From Paenibacillus dokdonensis (GTDB taxonomy: Bacteria > Bacillota > Bacilli > Paenibacillales > Paenibacillaceae): 64,000 nt of DNA. The notes under the pieces were generated by a model. The model was not told where the DNA came from and made no database searches. It saw only the letters and a list, made by a program, of their open reading frames with translations. Below are positions 41,456 to 49,283 of this stretch, piece after piece. Position numbers and translations under genes: made by a program. Every line of letters starts with the position of its first letter. Within the stretch, counting starts at the first letter, position 1. The stretch is from positions 2,839,939 to 2,903,938 of the forward strand of contig NZ_STGQ01000001.1 of the NCBI RefSeq assembly GCF_004916975.1. Direction: 5' to 3'.

Positions 41456-42226
41456 TTATCTTCGCGACCTTCGCGTAATTTTACCGGAACCGACTCTCGT
41501 TTTCGGTTTGGTATAGGATTTTTTCGGTGAGTCAAACAAGCCGCCAGATCCAGTTTTCCCTCGAGAAATGCTTCCTTTACTGGACTTCGATGAATCTGTA
41601 TTCCGGTCAAAAATGCTGCCGCCTGAACCAACGCTTGTATCTCCATTATTGGTACCACGGCGGAAGATTGAACCTTTCTTTTCTACCGTCAGAGGAGGAG
41701 CAATTTTCTTGTCATTGGTGGTAGGAGCATGGTATGTCCCCTGCTTGGGTTGGTAAATGTCCCGGCTGGAATAACCCCTATACCCGCCACCCCCTCCGCC
41801 AAGCGAGTCAAAAAGATGACCAATTACGACCGCAGTGAGATATCCTTTCAGAAAGCTAGAATCATAATTCTTTTGGACATACTGCTGGGAATCGACTTCA
41901 ATCAGTGTGTCGCTTTCTTTTTTGGGATCCTTTTGCAGATGATAATATTCATTTCCATAAACGAGAAACATCCGTTCCGTATCTTCTTTAGAAACTTGAT
42001 CAGGCTTTTTCTCATCCGTTAGTTCTTTTGCCACTTCCGGGACGGTCTTATCCGCAGCCCGATATACGTACGAGGTCGCACTGCCGTCGCGATTTACCGA
42101 TTCCAAGGGATAGCTTTCCTTGACATTCGGTGAACCGATCCCGCACCCGCTCAGCAGTGACATGACGAGGCTGATAACAAGTGCGATTTTCAAGCTTAGC
42201 AGCGACCGTCCCTGCCGTCCTTTCAT
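41456..42226 (-). CDS. DUF4247 lipoprotein
   Basis: A 256-residue lipoprotein (lipobox LSGC, Cys about 28) with a DUF4247 domain over residues about 40-150 (SYPLESVNRDGSATSYVYRA, RMFLVYGNEYYHLQKDP, YDSSFLKGYLTAVVIGHLFD). The C-terminal 90 residues are low complexity, very rich in Ser, Gly, Lys and Arg and strongly basic (KTRVGSGKITRRSRR), likely to contact wall polymers or phospholipid. It is the last gene of the operon with pspA, DUF350 and DUF4178, 10 nt after DUF4178. Function unknown, probably envelope stress. Confidence 0.82.
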   Translation of the reverse strand: MKGRQGRSLLSLKIALVISLVMSLLSGCGIGSPNVKESYPLESVNRDGSATSYVYRAADKTVPEVAKELTDEKKPDQVSKEDTERMFLVYGNEYYHLQKDPKKESDTLIEVDSQQYVQKNYDSSFLKGYLTAVVIGHLFDSLGGGGGGYRGYSSRDIYQPKQGTYHAPTTNDKKIAPPLTVEKKGSIFRRGTNNGDTSVGSGGSIFDRNTDSSKSSKGSISRGKTGSGGLFDSPKKSYTKPKTRVGSGKITRRSRR

Positions 42227-42236
42227 ATGATCACTC

Positions 42237-42743
42237 CTAATTGGCCCGGATGACTTTTACATCTCCCGACAGCACTTTCTCTCCTTCATACAGCATAAAG
42301 CGTCCGTTCTGCCATTCAATGCGCACCAGACGGTAATCATCGGATTGATATTGCCACACATGCTGCTCCCCGCCCTGGGTAAAAGGGGTTTTACCATTCA
42401 CCAGCACATGGCCTTCATACTCCTCTTCCAGGAAAAAGGTTCTATCGTCCAAATCCAGCTCTGTCGGTACTTCGCTCGGATTGTCGAGACGGCCATCCAA
42501 AGGCGTATAGAGAGAGTATTGAACCGTTTCACGTTCCTCGATATGCAAATAAGCGATAGCGCTTCCGTCCTGCAGCGTCAGAACTACGGCGTTACGTCCA
42601 CGGTTGTGTACACGGCCTGTGACCTCATAGGTAACAAGTGATACTTCGCAAATATCCCCCGGCATGAGAGCCAGCATGCTTTTTTCCGCCTTTGGCGGTT
42701 CGGGCTTGGTAAACAGATTGCCAATTCGTTTAAATACGCTCAT
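42237..42743 (-). CDS. DUF4178 domain protein
   Basis: A 168-residue soluble protein matching DUF4178 (GDICEVSLVTYEVTGRVHNR, then WYLLE-like AIAYLHIEERETVQYSLY, and HVWQYQSDDYRLVRIEWQNG). The family is nearly always found beside PspA/IM30 and DUF350 genes in phage-shock-like operons. No membrane segment or catalytic motif is evident; it is rich in beta structure. ATG follows AAGGAG. It lies between DUF350 (50 nt upstream) and DUF4247 (10 nt downstream). Confidence 0.85.
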   Translation of the reverse strand: MSVFKRIGNLFTKPEPPKAEKSMLALMPGDICEVSLVTYEVTGRVHNRGRNAVVLTLQDGSAIAYLHIEERETVQYSLYTPLDGRLDNPSEVPTELDLDDRTFFLEEEYEGHVLVNGKTPFTQGGEQHVWQYQSDDYRLVRIEWQNGRFMLYEGEKVLSGDVKVIRAN

Positions 42744-42793
42744 ATGTTATAACTCCTTATGTTCATAAACTTATTCTGTGAGGATCCTTTACT

Positions 42794-43198
42794 TTATAGG
42801 CATGCGGTAATAATTAACGCGCCAACCATATGAAGCGAACCCGCGAACAACCCGTAACCAACCTTCCCTTGCTGCGTTCCCACATCAAGTTCCAGCTTTG
42901 CCCATAGTCGCAGTAGAACACGGACGATTGCCTCTAGTACAAGCAGGATCAGGAAAGAAATGATGGACACCATCACAGCATCAAGCAGATTGTTGGATGT
43001 ACTGATCGAAGCCGAAAGGATGTACCCCTGAGCCAGCAGCTTCAGTACAAGGCGTGTCGTTACTGCCATGTTTCCTGCCTTGACTTCCTCAAAGTCCTTG
43101 TATCTTGTGAACAGGGAATCGACAAACATGAGAATAAAAAGGAGCAGCGCCCCAGATCCTGTCCATACCAGAATCCCCATAATCGTATTAAAATCCAT
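42794..43198 (-). CDS. DUF350 membrane protein (YjfL-like)
   Basis: A 134-residue integral membrane protein with four predicted helices in two DUF350 repeats (ILVWTGSGALLLFILMFVDS; ISFLILLVLEAIVRVLLRL; GYGLFAGSLHMVGALIITAC). E. coli YjfL, from the yjfIJKLMC operon with a PspA homologue, is in this family. The ATG at 43198 is 8 nt after GGAGG; five more upstream codons are open but contain the ribosome-binding site. It follows pspA after a 115-nt gap that contains a stem-loop. Confidence 0.85.
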   Translation of the reverse strand: MDFNTIMGILVWTGSGALLLFILMFVDSLFTRYKDFEEVKAGNMAVTTRLVLKLLAQGYILSASISTSNNLLDAVMVSIISFLILLVLEAIVRVLLRLWAKLELDVGTQQGKVGYGLFAGSLHMVGALIITACL

Positions 43199-43244
43199 GA
43201 AACGTGCCTCCACCAGCTCAGGTTTTTATCTTATACAGCAGGAA

Positions 43245-43282
43245 CAGCGAAGGAGGACATTTGCATGCAATCCCCTTCGCTG
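43245..43282 (-). other. Intercistronic stem-loop between pspA and DUF350
   Basis: CAGCGAAGG pairs with CCTTCGCTG around an inner GCATGC palindrome. No T run follows on the minus strand, so it is unlikely to be a full terminator. It could stabilise pspA mRNA or mark a processing site, giving more PspA than downstream proteins. Confidence 0.5.
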
Positions 43283-43313
43283 CTTTAAACTTACGTTCTA
43301 TTGGTCCGTTTTA

Positions 43314-43982
43314 TTACTTGTTCTCGTACTGTTTCATCAGCGCAGCGAGCTCGTCGTCAACCGCTTTGTCCGTACCGATCTTTTCAAATTCATCATCAAG
43401 GGATTTGGCTTTGGAGGACATTTCGTTGCTTGCTTCGGCTTGCGCCTCCATTTGCATCATTTTTTCTTCCATACGCTTCATGCCGTTTGAAGCACTGTCC
43501 GGGCTGAAGCCTTGCATTGCTTTATTAATTTCAGTTTGCGCCTTGGCAGCATTATAACGGGCAACCAATGTTTCACGTTTATTTTTCATTTCGGTCAGCT
43601 GTTTGCGCATCTCATCAAGCTTGCTGCGAAGATTATCTGCTGCTGCTTTGTTTTGGTCATAACTTGCTTTGTATTCGGCCATTTTTTGTTCAGCAGCATT
43701 CTTTTCCTCAAGCGCACGGCGGGCTAAATCAACATTTTGTGCTTGTGCTGCCGTATGTGCCTGCTGGGTACGTTTTTCAACCAGAGCTGCTTGTTCCTCA
43801 TACAGCTGCTTGAATTTCTTCTCAATAGCAATTTGTGCTGCTACCGCTTTCTCCGCATCTTCAAGATCTTCAGTCATGTCACGGATATATTGGTCTGTCA
43901 TTTTTACCGGGTCTTCCGCTTTGTCGATAATTGCGTTAATGTTAGACATTGTCAGGTCACGTAATCTTTTAAAAATAGCCAT
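43314..43982 (-). CDS. pspA: PspA/IM30 family protein
   Basis: A 222-residue peripheral membrane protein of the ESCRT-III-like PspA/Vipp1 family, which coats and stabilises damaged membranes. It is almost wholly coiled coil with the typical start FKRLRDLTMSNINAIIDKAEDPVKMTDQ (amphipathic helix, then helix 1), a long hairpin rich in Ala, Lys and Glu, and a C-terminal helix DDEFEKIGTDKAVDDELAALMKQYENK. B. subtilis PspA is controlled by sigma-W, and a sigma-W type promoter is visible here at 44033..44058. ATG follows AGGAGG. First gene of a four-gene operon. Confidence 0.93.
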   Translation of the reverse strand: MAIFKRLRDLTMSNINAIIDKAEDPVKMTDQYIRDMTEDLEDAEKAVAAQIAIEKKFKQLYEEQAALVEKRTQQAHTAAQAQNVDLARRALEEKNAAEQKMAEYKASYDQNKAAADNLRSKLDEMRKQLTEMKNKRETLVARYNAAKAQTEINKAMQGFSPDSASNGMKRMEEKMMQMEAQAEASNEMSSKAKSLDDEFEKIGTDKAVDDELAALMKQYENK

Positions 43983-44032
43983 TTTGTTATTTCCTCCTAG
44001 AAAGGTTTAATGTTGTTCTTATGATATTCATT

Positions 44033-44058
44033 TACGCAGCAGCTTTGAAGTCGTTTCA
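44033..44058 (-). promoter_or_regulatory. Sigma-W type ECF promoter of the pspA operon
   Basis: TGAAAC (44053..44058) and CGTA (44033..44036) on the minus strand with exactly 16 nt between, matching the sigma-W consensus TGAAAC-N16-CGTA. It lies about 50 nt upstream of the pspA start. Sigma-W responds to envelope stress in B. subtilis and drives the pspA operon there. Confidence 0.8.
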
Positions 44059-44076
44059 AAATTCACAAAAAATTTT

Positions 44077-44427
44077 TCATTTGCTTTTTTCAGTCTTAAC
44101 GGTAATATACCTGTCAAACATTGAATTTGCCTCCGCTACAATCTCTGAAATCTGCTCACGGTTGATACCATCATAATGGATTCCTGCCGCCACGGTAACG
44201 GTGATGCCTAGCGCTTCTGCTGCTTTCTCCGCCATTTCCGCGGCCAGATCATGCTCCCGATGTCCTGGCAGATCTATCGTCTGCACCGTAGCCTCCTTGG
44301 CATCGTCACAATAATATGCGGTAGCTACAGCACCAATATGGGCTGATCCGCCGGTTATAACGAGCAGAATGTCTTTTCCGACGGGGACCTCCTCGATCCG
44401 TATATCCCATTTAGTGCTTGGTACCAT
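44077..44427 (-). CDS. LpdD-like (prenylated-flavin chaperone type) domain protein
   Basis: A 116-residue protein resembling the small LpdD-type subunit linked to UbiD-family decarboxylases. The motif ILLVITGGSAHIGAVATAYY is the recognisable core, and LPGHREHDLAAEMAEKAAEAL and VAAGIHYDGINREQISEIV follow. No UbiD or UbiX gene is present in the window, so a role in decarboxylation is uncertain. Start ATG at 44427 is preceded by GAGGGG; an ATG nine codons upstream is also possible. It lies upstream of the pspA promoter, on the same strand. Confidence 0.65.
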   Translation of the reverse strand: MVPSTKWDIRIEEVPVGKDILLVITGGSAHIGAVATAYYCDDAKEATVQTIDLPGHREHDLAAEMAEKAAEALGITVTVAAGIHYDGINREQISEIVAEANSMFDRYITVKTEKSK

Positions 44428-44578
44428 GCTGCCGCCCCTCTTCATTGTAATCATTCATCAAAAACATTCCAATTTCTTAAATACCATTTTATAGGATATT
44501 ACGCATTTCGTACAACGATGAGAATGGAAAAAGGGCATAGACAGATCACCTGCCCATGCCGTCGTCTTCACTCTTATA

Positions 44579-45601
44579 TTAAAAGCCCCGTAAATATTGC
44601 TTCGGTATTTTCCCATCACCTTGAAGCGCTTGGGATGCATGGAGCGCCCAGTAAGGATCTTTCAGCATTCCCCTGCCTACTGCCACTAAATCTGCTTTAC
44701 CATCCAGCACCACGTTTTGCGCGTCTTCAAAGGCATCTAGACGTCCTACTGCGATAACGGGTACATCCAGCTTGTCTTTGATATGCTCGGCCAGCTCCAC
44801 TTGATAACCTGCCCCGGCCTTCGGCCCACCGTTGGCGCCAATATGCCCTTCACCGCCGGAAGAGATATGAAACACATCCACTCCTGCCTCCTGGTAACGC
44901 CGGCAGACTTCTTCGATATAATTTACGTCATAACCGCCGTCCACATATTCTTTGGCTGAAACCCGCATGATAACCGGCATATCCTCAGGCACAACCTCCC
45001 TGATCGCCTTTGTCACTTCTACACCAAAGAGTGGCAAATCCTGACCGTAAACATCATCGCGACGGTTGGTAAGCGGTGAATGGAACTGGTGGATCAGGTA
45101 TCCGTGCGCACCATGAATTTCTACCGTATCAAACCCGGCTTCAACTGCCCGTCTAGCCGCTTCTTTATATGCCTGCACCATTTCTTCTACCTCTTCGGTA
45201 GTAAGGGCGCGAGGTATTTTATATTTTTCATCGAATCGAATGGCTGACGGAGCTACTGGCGGATTCGCATCCTCCGCTTTTCGGCCGGCATGTCCTAACT
45301 GAATGCCAATTCGTGTTCCATGGGTATGTATCTCGTCCACAATTTTGCGGTATGCGGGGATGTGCTCATCGCTCCAGATCCCTGTATCCTGATTCGTAAT
45401 ACGTCCATCCGGATGAATAGCCGTCATCTCCACAATGATCAGCCCTGTGCCGCCCACCGCCCGGGAAACATAATGCACAAAATGCCAGTTGTTCGGGATT
45501 CCATCCTGCGCTTGCACCGAGTATTGGCACATAGGAGGCATTACAATTCGGTTCTTCAAAGATAATCCCTTTAATACATAAGGTGTGAATAAATCCGCCA
45601 T
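44579..45601 (-). CDS. namA: NADPH dehydrogenase NamA (YqjM-type old yellow enzyme)
   Basis: A 340-residue FMN enzyme that reduces activated C=C bonds and takes part in oxidative stress defence. It is the thermophilic-like OYE class: the N-terminus has MPPMCQYS with redox-tuning Cys25 and Tyr27 in place of Thr, the substrate His pair sits in VEIHGAHGYLIHQF, and IGIQLGHAGRKA and VAVGRGMLKDP bind FMN. Size and sequence match B. subtilis YqjM closely. ATG follows AAAGGAG. Divergent from the polysaccharide deacetylase gene. Confidence 0.93.
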   Translation of the reverse strand: MADLFTPYVLKGLSLKNRIVMPPMCQYSVQAQDGIPNNWHFVHYVSRAVGGTGLIIVEMTAIHPDGRITNQDTGIWSDEHIPAYRKIVDEIHTHGTRIGIQLGHAGRKAEDANPPVAPSAIRFDEKYKIPRALTTEEVEEMVQAYKEAARRAVEAGFDTVEIHGAHGYLIHQFHSPLTNRRDDVYGQDLPLFGVEVTKAIREVVPEDMPVIMRVSAKEYVDGGYDVNYIEEVCRRYQEAGVDVFHISSGGEGHIGANGGPKAGAGYQVELAEHIKDKLDVPVIAVGRLDAFEDAQNVVLDGKADLVAVGRGMLKDPYWALHASQALQGDGKIPKQYLRGF

Positions 45602-45808
45602 GCTTTTTGTCTCCTTTCAGTAAGCTTATATTTGAAGTCCGTATGTTGAAACGGTTCATATGAAACACATTTATTATACACGTTTTCGGAGTAATTATGG
45701 AAATGTGGGCTATTTTTAAAAACCATCATAATTCTTTCCAATTCGGGACATAACAGTATAGACAATCACAATTGCTGACAGCAATACCGGGGAAAGGAGC
45801 CGCAACCG

Positions 45809-46630
45809 ATGATAAATACCCGACTTGTCAAAGCCTGCGCTGCTATGCTTCTTATCAGCCTGCTTTGGCCTGAAGCCGCTCTTAATGCGGCCCAGCTGGA
45901 GGATCCGGCCTCTTCTCATTCGATACAAGAAACAAGCAGTCATGAACAAAAGGAAACACGTCAGGAGAAACAGATTTTAACCTTGGGGCAGCTCATCAAG
46001 AAATACCCTGATACTTTCAAAATTCACGGTCCCCATATCAAACAAATCGCATTGACCTTTGATGATGTTCCTGATCCCCGTTTTACTCCGCAAATTCTAA
46101 AGATATTGTCCCAGAATGGAGTAAAGGCCACGTTCTTCGTTGTTGGCAGCCGGGCCAGAAAGCATCCAGACCTGGTAGCCAGAATTGTACGGGAAGGACA
46201 TGTCATCGGGAATCATTCCTACAACCATCCACAGTTCCATAAGCTGACGATGGCCGAATATATGGATCAAATCATCCGGACAGAGAAAATCCTGTATGGC
46301 ATTACCGGCTATAAGCCAAAATTGATCCGTCCTCCCTATGGTGATATTACGGAGAACCAACTGCGCTGGGCCAGACGCGAGGGGTATAAAATCGTCAACT
46401 GGAATGTCGATTCCTTGGACTGGAAAGGCATCAGCAAAGAGGCTGTGAAAAGAAACGTGATGACCACAGCCGGGCAGGGCTCCATCATTCTTCAGCATGC
46501 CGGAGGGGGCAGCTCTTCGGACTTATCCGGAACGATCGGAGCATTACCGGAAATCATCCGGGAACTGAAGAAAAAAGGATATACCTTTGTGACTTTACCC
46601 AAACTGCTAAAAGTTCAAAAGGACAAATAA
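45809..46630 (+). CDS. Polysaccharide deacetylase family protein
   Basis: A 273-residue exported carbohydrate esterase of family 4. A signal peptide (residues 1-28, AMLLISLLWPEAALNAA) leads to a NodB domain at about 75-260. Motif 1 is LTFDDVPDP with the catalytic Asp pair, motif 2 is GNHSYNHP with metal-binding His, motif 3 is RPPYGD, and motif 4 is WNVDSLDWKG. The late His motif is SIILQHAGGG. Likely substrates are peptidoglycan or chitin-like chains in the wall. ATG follows AAGGAG. It resembles PdaA/PdaB-type genes. Confidence 0.9.
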   Translation: MINTRLVKACAAMLLISLLWPEAALNAAQLEDPASSHSIQETSSHEQKETRQEKQILTLGQLIKKYPDTFKIHGPHIKQIALTFDDVPDPRFTPQILKILSQNGVKATFFVVGSRARKHPDLVARIVREGHVIGNHSYNHPQFHKLTMAEYMDQIIRTEKILYGITGYKPKLIRPPYGDITENQLRWARREGYKIVNWNVDSLDWKGISKEAVKRNVMTTAGQGSIILQHAGGGSSSDLSGTIGALPEIIRELKKKGYTFVTLPKLLKVQKDK

Positions 46631-46680
46631 AAAAACAAGCAGCTCTCCATTTTTGCAAATGGTAAGAGCTGCTTGTTTGC
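46630..46680. terminator. Bidirectional terminator between the deacetylase and 3D-domain genes
   Basis: AAACAAGCAGCTCT pairs with AGAGCTGCTTGTTT around an 18-nt loop. The long T run is on the minus side, so it mainly serves the 3D-domain gene, with weaker use on plus. Confidence 0.85.
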
Positions 46681-46727
46681 GTAAAAGCGAAATAGGGTAT
46701 ATATCATTATGTCAGTAAAAAACGATA

Positions 46728-47390
46728 CTATTTAATGAAGTATAGTTGAACGTCCTGGAAACCAAAGTTGCTTACGGATTGCTGACTGCCCGGAACAAAG
46801 ATATCAATACGGTTTCCTTTAATGGCACTGCCAGTATCTCTGGCCGTAGCTACAAAAGCTTTTTTAGGAAGACCTTCGAAGTTATGTCCTGTGACAAGCA
46901 CCTTTGTGCCAAGCGGGATAATGGATGGGTCTACTGCGATCGTACCGAGTTCAAGCGGATTACCGAAGTAATCAACCGCACCCCATTTTCCATTCTCGCT
47001 TGCAGCTGCAGAATATGCCGTTGCTTTAACATTAAGCGTTTTATTATAAGTAAAGGTTTTTCCCCATGCTTCTACGACTTTTTGATCCGAATTCACATTC
47101 AGAGACGCGGTTGTGATCGTTGATGCAGAATCCGCATCCGCATATGCCTTCATTGTGTTGTCACCCGGAATATTCAGCTTAATGCCTTCATAGATGTTCG
47201 TCGCTTGTACGTTAGGATTCGCATTCATCAGCTGATTCATATTCACGCCTAATTGTTTCGATAGCGTGTAGTAAGTGTCGCCTTCTTTGGTTACATGTAC
47301 AGAGTCCGCGTGAATAGGTACGGCTTGTACGGCCAAGGTAATGCCCAATGCTGCTGCAAAAATTTTAACTTTCTTAAATCTCTTCTTCAT
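46728..47390 (-). CDS. LysM and 3D domain cell-wall protein (YocH/YuiC-like)
   Basis: A 220-residue secreted protein. A signal peptide (IFAAALGITLAVQAVPIHA) is followed by one LysM repeat (VTKEGDTYYTLSKQLGVNMN, NANPNVQATNIYEGIKLNIP) for peptidoglycan binding. The C-terminal 3D domain (VKATAYSAAASENGKWG, GTIAVDPSIIPLGTKVLVTG, ATARDTGSAIKGNRIDIFV) has the three Asp residues of the MltA/YuiC lytic fold. It probably cleaves or remodels glycan strands, like B. subtilis YocH. A c-di-AMP riboswitch controls it, ending about 10 nt from the AAGGAGGA ribosome-binding site. Confidence 0.9.
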   Translation of the reverse strand: MKKRFKKVKIFAAALGITLAVQAVPIHADSVHVTKEGDTYYTLSKQLGVNMNQLMNANPNVQATNIYEGIKLNIPGDNTMKAYADADSASTITTASLNVNSDQKVVEAWGKTFTYNKTLNVKATAYSAAASENGKWGAVDYFGNPLELGTIAVDPSIIPLGTKVLVTGHNFEGLPKKAFVATARDTGSAIKGNRIDIFVPGSQQSVSNFGFQDVQLYFIK

Positions 47391-47410
47391 AGTTCCTCCT
47401 TAAAATACAT

Positions 47411-47532
47411 CGATGCCTGCGAGGTTAGCTGTCGGGTTCGGATTGAGGAGACAACCCTACGTTACAATAACGATTCACCCCGAGTGACAATAGTCTTTCA
47501 CGGTAAAAATTTTCCCCCGCACTTTGCATTCC
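47411..47532 (-). ncRNA. c-di-AMP riboswitch (ydaO/yuaA class)
   Basis: On the minus strand the conserved aptamer blocks appear in order: GCGGGGGAAAA, GGGGTGAATCG, TAGGGTTGTCTCC, AATCCGAACCCGACAGC and TAACCTCGCAGGC. The outer helix is ATGC and TGCG with CGCA and GCAT. This is the ydaO-yuaA consensus, which binds cyclic di-AMP and turns genes off. No terminator hairpin follows; the ribosome-binding site begins about 10 nt after the outer helix, so control is likely at translation initiation. Downstream gene: LysM-3D wall protein, a classic target. Confidence 0.93.
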
Positions 47533-47702
47533 AAAGTTTTGGCTTACTCAATATATCACAATTTTGTAACCTGTGCGCTTGAAAATGTTACCATACTGCA
47601 ACTATTCAAGATCTAACTTCCTCTATCAGCTGAAGAATGTTATTAAAATCTCTATAAAAAAACTAGATCTCATGATAATAAAAGATTACATTTTTTTCAT
47701 TT

Positions 47703-47730
47703 GGTTAACATCATCAATATTATGTAAACA
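47703..47730. repeat. 28-bp dyad motif, site D
   Basis: Left arm GGTTAACATCA, spacer TCAATA, right arm TTATGTAAACA. The right arm matches the dif arm TTATGTAAACT at 10 of 11 positions, and 14 nt (AATATTATGTAAAC) are identical to site A read on the other strand. It lies upstream of the riboswitch promoter region. Function unknown. Confidence 0.4.
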
Positions 47731-47758
47731 TTAAATTCTTCTTTCTATTTCTTTTCAT

Positions 47759-47804
47759 CAAAAAAAGCTCCGGCAAGAGGTAATCTTGCAGCGGAGCTTT
47801 TTTT
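47759..47804 (-). terminator. Terminator of the amino acid importer operon
   Basis: AAAAAAGCTCCG and CAAGA pair with TCTTG and CGGAGCTTTTTT, about 25 nt after the ATPase stop codon. Confidence 0.85.
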
Positions 47805-47829
47805 ATGAAGCGTTAGATTAAATGAGTCA

Positions 47830-48552
47830 TCAGAGTACTTTGCTAAGAAAATCCTTAGTACGGCTATTTTTTGGATTTCCAAATACCTGAGATGGAGTTC
47901 CTTCTTCCATGATCTGACCGTCATCCATGAATACAATACGGTCACCGACCTCTCTGGCAAAACCCATCTCATGGGTTACGATTACCATGGTCATGCCGCC
48001 TTCTGCAAGCTTCTTCATGACCTCTAGCACCTCGCCTACCATCTCAGGGTCGAGTGCTGATGTCGGCTCGTCAAACAGCATTACATGCGGTTGCATGGCC
48101 AGCGCGCGGGCAATGGCGATACGCTGCTTCTGTCCCCCGGACAGTTGTGACGGGTACGCATCCTTCTTATCTGCAAGACCGACTGTCTGCAGGAGATCGA
48201 GAGCAATCTTCTCAGCTTCCGCCTGCGGCACTTTCTTCACCTTTACAGGGGCGAGCATAATATTTTGAAGAACCGTCTTATGCGGAAACAAATTGAATTG
48301 CTGAAATACCATCCCCATTTTTTCGCGTGTCAGGTTGATATTATGCTTTTTATCCGTAATGGAATCACCTTCAAACGCAATCTCTCCGCTTGTCGGGGTT
48401 TCAAGCATGTTGAGGCATCTCAGAAATGTACTTTTCCCCGATCCGCTGGGACCGATGACAACAACGACTTCCCCTTTGGCAATCTCAATATTCACGCCTT
48501 TTAGGATATTAAGCTTTCCAAACGACTTGTGCAGATCCTTAACGTTGATCAT
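47830..48552 (-). CDS. Polar amino acid ABC transporter ATP-binding protein (GlnQ/ArtM type)
   Basis: A 240-residue ABC ATPase that powers the importer encoded just upstream. Walker A is GPSGSGKST, the Q-loop [16 protein letters not shown], the signature [15 protein letters not shown], Walker [16 protein letters not shown], and the H-loop [11 protein letters not shown]. The sequence is characteristic of the PAAT family (glutamine, arginine, cystine). The start overlaps the end of the permease gene by 14 nt. Last gene of the operon. Confidence 0.94.
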   Translation of the reverse strand: MINVKDLHKSFGKLNILKGVNIEIAKGEVVVVIGPSGSGKSTFLRCLNMLETPTSGEIAFEGDSITDKKHNINLTREKMGMVFQQFNLFPHKTVLQNIMLAPVKVKKVPQAEAEKIALDLLQTVGLADKKDAYPSQLSGGQKQRIAIARALAMQPHVMLFDEPTSALDPEMVGEVLEVMKKLAEGGMTMVIVTHEMGFAREVGDRIVFMDDGQIMEEGTPSQVFGNPKNSRTKDFLSKVL

Positions 48553-49198
48553 CCGTACTCAACCTCCTTTCGAACAAACCAAGCAGCTTGGACAATGTAA
48601 AGGTCATCACGAAATAAATGGCTGCGATAATCAGAAGCGGCTTGAGTGACTCATAAGTAATGGTGGTCACGGCCTGTGCCTGATACATCAGATCAGTTAC
48701 GCCGATAAAGGATACAATCGAAGATTCTTTAATAATCGTAATAAATTCATTCCCGATAGCCGGCAATACGCTTTTTACCGCCTGCGGAAGAATAATATAT
48801 CTCATCGTCATTCCTTTGCCCATTCCCAAAGAACGCGCTGCCTCAGCCTGTCCCCTGTCGACGCCCTGGATCCCGGCACGGAATGTTTCAGCCAGATAAG
48901 CAGAGCTGTTTATCGAGAGCGTAATTGCACCGGATTCAATGGCTGTTAATTTGATCCCGAACGATACGAGACCGTAATGGATGATAAAGAGCTGTACCAG
49001 CATAGGGGTACCTCTAAGGAATTCTACCCATACCGTACCCAGAAACCGCGGAAGCCAGAATCGGGACATCCGCAGCATGGAAACAAGCAAGCCAAGGATA
49101 AACCCGCATACCACACCGATCGCTGCCAGCAGCAGTGTATACTGGATGCCATGCCCAAAGTAAGACCGGTATTCCCAGAACGTTTCAAATATATTCAT
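48539..49198 (-). CDS. Polar amino acid ABC transporter permease
   Basis: A 219-residue inner-membrane subunit with about five helices ([21 protein letters not shown] first). The EAA loop with GxxxG is [22 protein letters not shown], and [18 protein letters not shown] is the PAAT permease signature. The ATG at 49198 gives the usual family length; a longer open frame reaches 49249 but contains the AGGAGG site. A terminator-like hairpin lies between it and the binding-protein gene. The protein should pair as a homodimer. Confidence 0.92.
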   Translation of the reverse strand: MNIFETFWEYRSYFGHGIQYTLLLAAIGVVCGFILGLLVSMLRMSRFWLPRFLGTVWVEFLRGTPMLVQLFIIHYGLVSFGIKLTAIESGAITLSINSSAYLAETFRAGIQGVDRGQAEAARSLGMGKGMTMRYIILPQAVKSVLPAIGNEFITIIKESSIVSFIGVTDLMYQAQAVTTITYESLKPLLIIAAIYFVMTFTLSKLLGLFERRLSTDDQR

Positions 49199-49232
49199 GA
49201 AATAGTTACATCCTCCTTCAAGTGTTGCAATC

Positions 49233-49266
49233 AAAAAAATAGCGAACACTCATCCGCTATTTTTTC
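49233..49266 (-). terminator. Intercistronic attenuator in the amino acid importer operon
   Basis: AAAAAATAGCG pairs with CGCTATTTTTT around a 10-nt loop, 18 nt after the binding-protein stop and about 35 nt before the permease start. Such partial terminators give excess binding protein over membrane subunits. Confidence 0.75.
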
Positions 49267-49283
49267 TGTAATCGCAACATTAC

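Noticed and set aside
47540..47760. WalR boxes upstream of the LysM-3D gene, as for B. subtilis yocH
   Set aside because: Half-sites such as TGTTAA and TGTAAT occur, but no pair has the required 5-nt spacing.
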